Assembly (NCBI GenBank): GCA_001873945.1
Contig: MNYI01000095.1
Span: 1 to 12,444 of the forward strand
DNA: 12,444 bases
Direction: 5' to 3'
Origin: Candidatus Desantisbacteria bacterium CG2_30_40_21
GTDB lineage: Bacteria > UBA9089 > CG2-30-40-21
Made by a program: the position numbers and the translations under genes. Below the pieces are notes generated by a model. It saw nothing but the letters and a program-made list of their open reading frames with translations. It searched no databases and was not told where the DNA came from. This document shows positions 1 to 6,167 of this stretch, one piece after another. The first letter of the stretch is position 1, and each line of letters begins with the position of its first letter.

Positions 1-895
1 CAAAGGGTTGATGTGTCTGTGGAACCATATTAGCCAATTCAGAGACATATCTTGAAACCTCTGTGAGACTTTTTAATTGTGCATCATCAATGCAAGCAAT
101 CGAAAGTTTCAGCTTCAGATTAGGAATAATTGAACACAGGTTTGCATTTCCACATCGTTCACCATATCCATTTATTGTCCCCTGCACATGGCAGCAGCCC
201 ATCTTAACCGCAGTAATGGTATTTGCCACAGCCATATCAGAATCATTATGGCTATGTATGCCTAAGGGTATTTTAATTACCTTTTTGACCATAACAATAG
301 CTGCCTCTATCTCCTGGGGTATGCTGCCCCCATTCGTATCACAGAGAACTATCGTATCTGCCCCAGCCTCCATGGCTGCCTCAAGGGTACTTAAGGCATA
401 TCTTGGGTTTGACTTATAGCCATCAAAGAAATGCTCGGCATCATAGATAACCTCTTTACCATGTTGTTTTAGATACCCAACAGATTCTCGTATCATAACA
501 AGGTTTTCTTCTAAGAAGATATTTAATGCCTCTTTAACATGCAAGTCCCATGTTTTACCAAAGATACAGATTGTCCCTGTCTGTGCTGCCAGTAATGCCT
601 GAATATTTGGATCCTTATCCACAGCTATCTTTGCGTGTCTGGTACTGCCAAATGCCGTTATTCTGGCATGATTTAACCGAATGTTTTTCATTTCTTCAAA
701 GAATCTGCTGTCTTTTGGATTTGAACCAGGCCAGCCGCCCTCGATATAATGAACCCCAAGATGGTCCAATCTTTTGGCAATCCGCAACTTATCTTCAAGA
801 GAGAAGTTAATTCCCTCCATTTGTGTTCCATCACGAAGGGTGGTATCATAGATAGATATTTTATGAGGTAGTACCTCTGATAGTTGAACAGACAT
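1..895 (-). CDS. cimA: Truncated mirror copy of citramalate synthase (5' part only)
   Basis: This is the reverse-complement image of the start of the intact gene at 1093-2694. It covers about the first 298 residues, including the N-terminal YDTTLRDGTQ motif and the HSHND metal-binding motif, and is cut by the window edge. Its start (ATG at 895-893) and ribosome binding site mirror those of the intact copy exactly. It is open, with no stop or frameshift. Because it is part of the perfect inverted duplication, it is probably not a second gene but an artefact of the contig end. If real, it would make a divergent pair of identical cimA genes. Confidence 0.45.
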   Translation of the reverse strand, partial: MSVQLSEVLPHKISIYDTTLRDGTQMEGINFSLEDKLRIAKRLDHLGVHYIEGGWPGSNPKDSRFFEEMKNIRLNHARITAFGSTRHAKIAVDKDPNIQALLAAQTGTICIFGKTWDLHVKEALNIFLEENLVMIRESVGYLKQHGKEVIYDAEHFFDGYKSNPRYALSTLEAAMEAGADTIVLCDTNGGSIPQEIEAAIVMVKKVIKIPLGIHSHNDSDMAVANTITAVKMGCCHVQGTINGYGERCGNANLCSIIPNLKLKLSIACIDDAQLKSLTEVSRYVSELANMVPQTHQPF

Positions 896-939
896 TTTCA
901 TTTTCCTCCTAAGTATACTCAAGTGGGGCATAAATTGCG
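1..939. repeat. Left arm of a perfect 939-bp inverted duplication
   Basis: Each base x here pairs with base 1988-x, so the segment is the reverse complement of 1049-1987. I compared both ends and several internal stretches and found no mismatch. Translations of the two arms in matching frames are also identical. The arm runs off the left edge of the window. The arms are separated by only 109 bp. Perfect identity across coding and non-coding sequence points to an assembly or amplification fold-back rather than an old duplication. A very recent genuine inverted duplication cannot be excluded from sequence alone. Confidence 0.97.
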
Positions 940-1075
940 TTTTTCGCTGGTCTTAATCAACGATAGCTGTGTTGTTCAGGTGAGCAATAGTACACTATTG
1001 CTCACCTTACGCGCCTTGCTCTTCTTGATTAATTCTCACCGAAAAAATCGCAATTTATGCCCCACTTGAGTATAC
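913..1075. mobile_element. MITE-like inverted-repeat element upstream of cimA
   Basis: A 163-bp segment has perfect 27-bp terminal inverted repeats at 913-939 and 1049-1075, starting GTATACTCAAGTGGGGCA. The interior (940-1048) continues as an imperfect palindrome. Both halves share TTAATCAA and then AGGTGAGCAATAGT with the same 39-base spacing. There is no room for a transposase. The element ends three bases before the AGGAGG of cimA, so it sits directly in the leader. A target duplication cannot be judged because the flanks themselves are mirror images. Its ends differ from the GTAACTACTC elements elsewhere in the window. It could also be a plain long hairpin repeat rather than a transposable element. 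Confidence 0.55.
978..1007. repeat. Perfect 14-bp hairpin at the centre of the inverted duplication
   Basis: AGGTGAGCAATAGT and its reverse complement are separated by only two bases (AC). The axis lies 1.5 bp left of the axis of the 939-bp duplication, so this hairpin is a property of the underlying sequence and not part of the mirror. There is no U-tract on either side, so it does not look like a Rho-independent terminator. Confidence 0.85.
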
Positions 1076-1987
1076 TTAGGAGGAAAATGAAAATGTCTGT
1101 TCAACTATCAGAGGTACTACCTCATAAAATATCTATCTATGATACCACCCTTCGTGATGGAACACAAATGGAGGGAATTAACTTCTCTCTTGAAGATAAG
1201 TTGCGGATTGCCAAAAGATTGGACCATCTTGGGGTTCATTATATCGAGGGCGGCTGGCCTGGTTCAAATCCAAAAGACAGCAGATTCTTTGAAGAAATGA
1301 AAAACATTCGGTTAAATCATGCCAGAATAACGGCATTTGGCAGTACCAGACACGCAAAGATAGCTGTGGATAAGGATCCAAATATTCAGGCATTACTGGC
1401 AGCACAGACAGGGACAATCTGTATCTTTGGTAAAACATGGGACTTGCATGTTAAAGAGGCATTAAATATCTTCTTAGAAGAAAACCTTGTTATGATACGA
1501 GAATCTGTTGGGTATCTAAAACAACATGGTAAAGAGGTTATCTATGATGCCGAGCATTTCTTTGATGGCTATAAGTCAAACCCAAGATATGCCTTAAGTA
1601 CCCTTGAGGCAGCCATGGAGGCTGGGGCAGATACGATAGTTCTCTGTGATACGAATGGGGGCAGCATACCCCAGGAGATAGAGGCAGCTATTGTTATGGT
1701 CAAAAAGGTAATTAAAATACCCTTAGGCATACATAGCCATAATGATTCTGATATGGCTGTGGCAAATACCATTACTGCGGTTAAGATGGGCTGCTGCCAT
1801 GTGCAGGGGACAATAAATGGATATGGTGAACGATGTGGAAATGCAAACCTGTGTTCAATTATTCCTAATCTGAAGCTGAAACTTTCGATTGCTTGCATTG
1901 ATGATGCACAATTAAAAAGTCTCACAGAGGTTTCAAGATATGTCTCTGAATTGGCTAATATGGTTCCACAGACACATCAACCCTTTG
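1049..1987. repeat. Right arm of the 939-bp inverted duplication
   Basis: This is the partner of 1-939. It covers the right terminal repeat of the MITE-like element, the cimA ribosome binding site, and about the first 298 codons of cimA. The correspondence stops at 1987 only because the window begins at position 1, so the true extent of the arm is unknown. This arm continues smoothly into the complete cimA gene and is therefore the authentic orientation. Confidence 0.97.
1078..1083 (+). promoter_or_regulatory. Shine-Dalgarno site that decides the cimA start
   Basis: AGGAGG lies nine bases before ATG 1093 and three bases before the in-frame ATG 1087. The nine-base spacing favours 1093 (protein begins MSVQLSEVL). 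The frame is open upstream to another ATG at 1057, but that one lies inside the inverted-repeat element and has no comparable site. Confidence 0.7.
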
Positions 1988-2694
1988 TTGGGGCATCAGC
2001 CTTTGCACACAAGGGTGGTATTCATGTAAGTGCCATAAAAAAGAATACCCGTACATATGAACACATCCAGCCTGAATTGGTAGGAAATTCAAGAAGGATT
2101 CTTATCTCAGAGCTTGCCGGACAGAGTAGTATCCTGCATAAGGCAGAAGAATACAAAATAGATTTGTCCAAAAATACCATTGATGTCCGAAAAATCCTGC
2201 AAAAGGTAAAAGAGCTTGAGGATGCAGGTTACCAATTTGAAGGGGCAGATGCATCCCTTGAATTGTTGATGAAAAAAACTGTGGGAGATTATAAGCCCTC
2301 CTTTATTCTAAAAGACTTTCAAGTAGTTGTGGAAAAAAAAGAGAACGAAATTCGTTCAAAGGCAACTATAACGATAGAGGTTAATGATGAGGTAGAACAT
2401 ACTGTAGCTGAAGGGGATGGACCTGTAGATGCCTTAGGTAAAGCATTGAGAAAAGCATTGGAAGGATTTTATCCTATCCTGAAGGGCGCCCATTTAACAG
2501 ATTATAAGGTCAGGGTACTTGACGCCAAGGATGGAACTGCAGCTAAGGTAAGGGTATTGATTGAATCCTCAGATATTAATGAGATATGGGGTACGGTTGG
2601 GGTCTCTGAAAACCTGATTGAGGCATCTTATCAGGCATTAAGGGATAGCATTGAATATGTATTGCATCGGAAATCTGCTAACATAAGTGCTTAA
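1093..2694 (+). CDS. cimA: (R)-citramalate synthase
   Basis: This enzyme condenses acetyl-CoA with pyruvate to (R)-citramalate, the first step of the threonine-independent route to 2-oxobutyrate and isoleucine. The 533-residue product has the usual length. A DRE-TIM barrel of the HMGL/isopropylmalate synthase family spans about residues 11-280. The catalytic and metal-binding signatures are YDTTLRDGTQ (16-25), HSHND (214-218) and GTINGYGERCGNANL. HKGGIHVSA follows near residue 306. The C-terminal third matches the LeuA-type allosteric dimerisation domain, where isoleucine feedback usually acts. The phrase IEGGWPGSNPKD is typical of the long CimA clade rather than of LeuA or homocitrate synthase. 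The start at 1093 follows from AGGAGG. purC begins 36 bp downstream, suggesting co-transcription. The first half is duplicated in mirror image at the window's left end. Confidence 0.93.
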   Translation: MSVQLSEVLPHKISIYDTTLRDGTQMEGINFSLEDKLRIAKRLDHLGVHYIEGGWPGSNPKDSRFFEEMKNIRLNHARITAFGSTRHAKIAVDKDPNIQALLAAQTGTICIFGKTWDLHVKEALNIFLEENLVMIRESVGYLKQHGKEVIYDAEHFFDGYKSNPRYALSTLEAAMEAGADTIVLCDTNGGSIPQEIEAAIVMVKKVIKIPLGIHSHNDSDMAVANTITAVKMGCCHVQGTINGYGERCGNANLCSIIPNLKLKLSIACIDDAQLKSLTEVSRYVSELANMVPQTHQPFVGASAFAHKGGIHVSAIKKNTRTYEHIQPELVGNSRRILISELAGQSSILHKAEEYKIDLSKNTIDVRKILQKVKELEDAGYQFEGADASLELLMKKTVGDYKPSFILKDFQVVVEKKENEIRSKATITIEVNDEVEHTVAEGDGPVDALGKALRKALEGFYPILKGAHLTDYKVRVLDAKDGTAAKVRVLIESSDINEIWGTVGVSENLIEASYQALRDSIEYVLHRKSANISA

Positions 2695-2730
2695 AAAGCA
2701 AGACAAATTAAAGAGAGGAGTATCAATAAC

Positions 2731-3828
2731 ATGGGTAGCGTAAAAGATTTAACAATTATCGAGGCACCAGACAAGGAAAGAAGCGGTAGGGGTAGGTTTT
2801 TCTTTTCTGACAGGTATTCTGTGTTTGATTGGGGCAAAATGCCTGATGATATTCAGAATAAAGGGGCATCCTTGTGTATTATTAGTGCCTATCTTTTGGA
2901 AAAATTGGAGGAAATGGGGATAAAAACGCATTATCTTGGGGTAGTTGAAGATAATGAGGTAAAAAAACTCATGGACATTAAAACCATACCAACGAGTATG
3001 GAGGTAAGCTTGGTTCGAGTAATAAAACCTCAGCTACCGGATGGCAGAATCCGTTTAATACGGAGAAATGACCTTATCCCATCCCTTATTCGGGTAATAA
3101 TACCTCAGGTACCGTACGGCTGCTATGATTATTCATGTTATAATCATGAGCAGGCAAATTTTCTCATCCCACTTGAGGTAATTTATCGCAACTATTTGCC
3201 AGAGGGTTCAAGTGTATTTAAGAGATTAAGTGATGGACAATTAACCATAAAAGATATGGGATTAACTGTACATCCTGTCCCCGGACAAAAACTTGACAAT
3301 CCTATGCTGGATTTTTCGACTAAACTGGAAACAATTGATAGATACATAAACCCTAAAGAGGCAAAAACCATAGCTGGGCTGAGTGAGCATGAGTTTCAGG
3401 AAATATTAAGAATAACAGGGGTTATCGATAATCTTATCAGTGAAGAAACCTGCAAAATAGGTCTTGTCAATGAGGATGGAAAGGTAGAATTTGGGTTTGA
3501 TGCAGACCGTCAACTTATTCTGGTAGATGTGCTTGGCACACCGGATGAATGCAGATTTACCTTTGAAGGTCTACCGGTAAGCAAAGAGGTTGCCCGTATA
3601 TTTTATCGAAACACAGCATGGTTTCGAGATATAGAAAAGGCAAAAAAGATGAGTAGTATCTATTGGAAAGAAATGGTATATGTTATGCCAGAGCCCCTGC
3701 CTTCAAGGCTTTGTGAGCTGATTTCAATGCTTTATCAGGCTGTAGCTAATGAAATGACCGGACGGGTGTGGTTTAATGGCGTTCCTGGATTAAGAGAGAT
3801 ATTGAAGGAAATTAAGTTGTTTTTGTGA
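2731..3828 (+). CDS. purC: Phosphoribosylaminoimidazole-succinocarboxamide (SAICAR) synthase
   Basis: PurC joins aspartate to CAIR using ATP, in de novo purine synthesis. The 365-residue product shows the SDRYSVFDWGKMPD nucleotide-binding region (26-39) and NFLIPLEVIYRN followed by LPEGSSVFKRL (143-166), the strongest family signature. LVDVLGTPDECRF lies in the C-terminal half. It resembles the longer PurC type seen in archaea and some anaerobes more than the short form of about 235 residues. AGAGAGGAG lies just ahead of the ATG, and the gene follows cimA closely. One oddity is a 25-residue in-frame tandem repeat: SLVRVIKPQLPDG (93-105) is echoed by SLIRVIIPQVPYG (118-130). This inserts a basic, hydrophobic stretch before the conserved DYS. 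The downstream core is intact, so the enzyme is probably functional. Confidence 0.9.
   Translation: MGSVKDLTIIEAPDKERSGRGRFFFSDRYSVFDWGKMPDDIQNKGASLCIISAYLLEKLEEMGIKTHYLGVVEDNEVKKLMDIKTIPTSMEVSLVRVIKPQLPDGRIRLIRRNDLIPSLIRVIIPQVPYGCYDYSCYNHEQANFLIPLEVIYRNYLPEGSSVFKRLSDGQLTIKDMGLTVHPVPGQKLDNPMLDFSTKLETIDRYINPKEAKTIAGLSEHEFQEILRITGVIDNLISEETCKIGLVNEDGKVEFGFDADRQLILVDVLGTPDECRFTFEGLPVSKEVARIFYRNTAWFRDIEKAKKMSSIYWKEMVYVMPEPLPSRLCELISMLYQAVANEMTGRVWFNGVPGLREILKEIKLFL
3014..3120 (+). repeat. 75-bp-spaced internal tandem repeat within purC
   Basis: The unit beginning TTCGAGTAATAAAACCTCAG at 3014 recurs as TTCGGGTAATAATACCTCAG at 3089. Twenty-three of the first 26 bases agree, and similarity fades after about 32. 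The spacing of 75 bp keeps frame and adds 25 codons. Between the copies is a small stem (TCCGT / ACGGA). This is either a slipped duplication that has since diverged, or an in-frame insertion of a short repeat bordered by host-like sequence. Confidence 0.75.
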
Positions 3829-3834
3829 TCTGTC

Positions 3835-3866
3835 GTAACTACTCAGCGAGGGGAATTTACCACGAA
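3835..3866 (+). mobile_element. One-ended relic of the GTAACTACTC element
   Basis: The segment starts GTAACTACTCAG and continues with GGGGAATTTACC, closely matching the right end (reverse complement) of the complete element at 12021-12182, which reads GTAACTACTCAG then GGGGAATTTACC at the same spacing. No opposite end or target duplication is found before the next gene. It fills most of the 89-bp gap between purC and the prenyltransferase gene, so it forms that gene's leader. The right boundary is approximate. Confidence 0.6.
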
Positions 3867-3917
3867 GTTTGGAGCGATTAGCTTACTTGCTCTCGCTTTG
3901 GCACAAAGGAGAACATT

Positions 3918-4787
3918 ATGTTAGGATTATTATTTGAATCTATGCGTCCAAAGCAATGGACAAAAAATCTGATTGTTTTTGCTGCCATAATTTTTGCACA
4001 AGAGTTGGGAAGCATGTCAATTCTTCTTAAGGTTATTGGAGGCTTTGTCATCTTTTCCTTGCTTTCCGGATGTGGATATATTTTTAATGATTTATCTGAT
4101 ATGGAAAAAGATAAGATTCATCCGAGAAAGCAAAACAGACCGATTGCCTCTGGCAGATTAAACCCTTTGTTTGCAAGATATTCAGCCATACTGATTATTA
4201 TCCTGTCGTTAATCGGTGCATTTATTCTGGGGATAAACTTTGGCATAATATCTCTTGGATACCTTCTTCTTACCCTGGGGTATTCCTTTTTCTTTAAGCA
4301 TATAGTTATTCTTGATGTCATGGTATTATCTTTTGGTTTTGTTCTGCGAGCTGTAGCTGGGGCAGTAGTCTCTGATTTGGAGATATCTCCCTGGTTGGTT
4401 ATTTGTACTATGCTTTTGGCATTATTTCTTGGGCTTGGGAAGAGAAGGCATGAATTAGTTCTTTTAGAAGCTACTGCTTCCTCTCATCGAGCAATCCTTC
4501 GGGAATATACACCCGCATTTATAGATGAAATGATCTCAGCGGTTACAGGCTCAACTATTATTGCTTATTCCCTCTATGCCTTTTCTCCAGAGGTTCAAGA
4601 CAAGCTTTGTACCCCATATCTTCCCTTAACCATTCCATTTGTACTTTATGGAATATTCAGATACCTCTATCTTGTTCATCAAAAAGGTGGTGGTGGAAGT
4701 CCTGAATCAGATATCCTGCGGGATAAACCATTACTAATGGCTATTCTGCTTTGGATAGTTGTGGTAATGGTGATTATTTATTTGTAA
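3918..4787 (+). CDS. UbiA-family polyprenyl-phosphate phosphoribosyltransferase-like membrane protein
   Basis: The 289-residue integral membrane protein begins with MRPKQWTKN (9-17) and carries the aspartate-rich NDLSDMEKD (57-65), followed by HPRKQNRPIASG. This combination is characteristic of the decaprenyl-phosphate phosphoribosyltransferase (DPPR synthase) branch of the UbiA superfamily, which transfers phosphoribose from PRPP to a polyprenyl phosphate for cell-surface glycan synthesis. Several hydrophobic segments span the rest, and LGLGKRRHEL (about 172-181) is a cytoplasmic loop also seen in that branch. AAAGGAG sits six bases before the ATG. The acceptor lipid and end product here are unknown; a quinone-pathway UbiA is less likely given the N-terminal motif. 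It lies downstream of purC and converges with the lptF/lptG-like gene. Confidence 0.8.
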   Translation: MLGLLFESMRPKQWTKNLIVFAAIIFAQELGSMSILLKVIGGFVIFSLLSGCGYIFNDLSDMEKDKIHPRKQNRPIASGRLNPLFARYSAILIIILSLIGAFILGINFGIISLGYLLLTLGYSFFFKHIVILDVMVLSFGFVLRAVAGAVVSDLEISPWLVICTMLLALFLGLGKRRHELVLLEATASSHRAILREYTPAFIDEMISAVTGSTIIAYSLYAFSPEVQDKLCTPYLPLTIPFVLYGIFRYLYLVHQKGGGGSPESDILRDKPLLMAILLWIVVVMVIIYL

Positions 4788-4788
4788 T

Positions 4789-4834
4789 GTAACTACTCCG
4801 TCACAGAAGGCTTTAGACTTCCGCTACCCCTTCC
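4789..4834 (+). mobile_element. Second, more diverged GTAACTACTC end fragment
   Basis: GTAACTACTCCG starts two bases after the prenyltransferase stop codon. Only the first ten bases match the complete elements well; the remaining bases to the stop of the opposite-strand gene do not align clearly. No second end or duplication is visible. It occupies the whole 47-bp space between the two convergent genes. The short match makes this call tentative. Confidence 0.35.
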
Positions 4835-5899
4835 CTATAACCTTCTCCGAGCATACAACCATATCCCTGTACCAGCAATAATTATATTTGGCAGCCACAT
4901 CCCCATCCCCGGATAAAACACCTTTTTTTCACAAAGGATTTGGGCGAACATCAGAAGTAGATAATAGACAAACACAAATATAATCCCAATACCCAATGCC
5001 ATGGATTTACCCTTTTGCCTTAAAGACATTCCCAAGGGGATTGCAATTAAAACAAGGGATATACAGGCAAAGGGCAGGGTGAGTTTTTTATATAGTTCAA
5101 TGAGTAGGGGAAGGGTATCCATACTTGATTGTTTATATTTTGTTATCTCTTGTTTTAATTCTAATGTGGTCATATCCTGTATTCGCTTTTTTATATTTAT
5201 GTGATTATTTTCCAAAATATCAACAACAATGGTATGGGTGTCAAACTGTAATAGATGATACCTTGAGGCATCTTTTTTGTCTATTTTGTGAATCGTGCCA
5301 TTCTTCAGGTTAAAGGTTATTCGGGACGGTTTTTTTATTATTTCCCCCTGACGAGCAAAGACAGCCTTTTCCTTTTGATAAAGATATATCCCTTCTAATG
5401 CCCTTCCATGTATCTTGCATATATATATATCCATATCCTTTACCTTGATAAAATTACCAGCTTCAATCGGGACAGTGGATGATGCCCTGAGGATGTCGGA
5501 GTATACCTGCCAGAACCTCTGGTTTGCCCAGGGAATAAGGGATTCATTAACCCCTATGGTCAACAAACTCATCAATAACCCTACCCCTGTTAACAACCAG
5601 AAGAATGATGTAAATCTTATGCCGCTAGCAAAAATAGCTGTCCACTCATGCTCTCCTTTAAGCCTTGTAAGTCCAATCAATACCCCTGTAAAGGTGGCTA
5701 TGGGCAGGGTCATGGGAAGGGTCGCCGGCAGACAAAGAAGAAATACCTGTATCGCCAGACCCATTTCCACATGCTTGGTAATAACAAATTCACTCAAATT
5801 AAAGAGATTTTGCAGAAAGAAAATAAAGGTAAATATTGCTATCCCGAACAAAAACGGTGGAATAAGCTCTTTTAATAGGTATCGGTGAAGTATTTTCAT
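4835..5899 (-). CDS. LptF/LptG (YjgP/YjgQ) family lipopolysaccharide export permease
   Basis: LptF and LptG form the membrane part of the LptB2FG ABC transporter that extracts lipopolysaccharide from the inner membrane and feeds it to the LptC-LptA bridge. The 354-residue product has the family's usual length and layout. The N-terminus MKILHRYLLKELIPPF leads into the first membrane segments (about 13-32 and 50-77). LKGEHEWTAIFASGI (80-94) is the cytoplasmic coupling-helix region that contacts the ATPase. A soluble beta-rich periplasmic domain lies at about 125-255. Three C-terminal membrane segments lie at about 272-350 and include IPLGMSLRQKGKS. AAGGA precedes the ATG by eight bases. I cannot decide between LptF and LptG. 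Its presence implies an outer membrane. The promoter region is interrupted by the element at 5931-6118. Confidence 0.85.
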   Translation of the reverse strand: MKILHRYLLKELIPPFLFGIAIFTFIFFLQNLFNLSEFVITKHVEMGLAIQVFLLCLPATLPMTLPIATFTGVLIGLTRLKGEHEWTAIFASGIRFTSFFWLLTGVGLLMSLLTIGVNESLIPWANQRFWQVYSDILRASSTVPIEAGNFIKVKDMDIYICKIHGRALEGIYLYQKEKAVFARQGEIIKKPSRITFNLKNGTIHKIDKKDASRYHLLQFDTHTIVVDILENNHINIKKRIQDMTTLELKQEITKYKQSSMDTLPLLIELYKKLTLPFACISLVLIAIPLGMSLRQKGKSMALGIGIIFVFVYYLLLMFAQILCEKKVFYPGMGMWLPNIIIAGTGIWLYARRRL

Positions 5900-5930
5900 A
5901 TTGTATGTCCTTCGTAATTATTCAATATAT

Positions 5931-6118
5931 GTAACTACTCAGCTATTGTTATTTTGGACATATTTGCTTTTACTTTTCTGTCATTCCGAACTACTGTGAG
6001 GAATCTTTCTTTCTGTTGTCCCCAATCATCATCATTATCGTAACTATTGCATAAGAAAAGATCCCTCAGTCGAGTACTCCTTCGGGATGACATTTTTGCA
6101 AGATAGCTGAGTAGTTAC
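5931..6118. mobile_element. Complete MITE, 188 bp, with 16-bp terminal repeats and 8-bp target duplication
   Basis: Ends are GTAACTACTCAGCTAT (5931-5946) and its exact reverse complement (6103-6118). They are bordered on both sides by the direct repeat CAATATAT (5923-5930 and 6119-6126), the mark of a transposition event. Inside is a second, imperfect inverted pair, TGTCATTCCGAA (5979-5990) against TTCGGGATGACA (6081-6092), which resembles dispersed palindromes common in bacterial genomes. It has no coding capacity. GTAA ends and 8-bp duplications are the known habit of IS66-family transposition, so a trans-acting IS66 transposase is inferred. It lies between the start of the lptF/lptG-like gene and the end of the helicase gene. 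Confidence 0.88.
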
Positions 6119-6167
6119 CAATATATATTGTTTAGGATACTGAAATAGATTTGTGCCTATTCCAAAA

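Noticed and set aside
63..810. Plus-strand ORFs in the left arm (63-419 and 550-810)
   Set aside because: They are antisense shadows of the mirrored cimA copy and repeat exactly the antisense frames of the intact gene. They have no ribosome binding sites or family resemblance.
884..1069. Plus-strand 61-codon ORF across the centre of the inverted duplication
   Set aside because: It lies in the hairpin element, composition is explained by the palindrome, and it has no start signal of its own.
5415..5888. Plus-strand 157-codon ORF opposite the lptF/lptG-like gene
   Set aside because: It is the antisense frame of a well-supported membrane protein gene, with no recognisable domain and no ribosome binding site.
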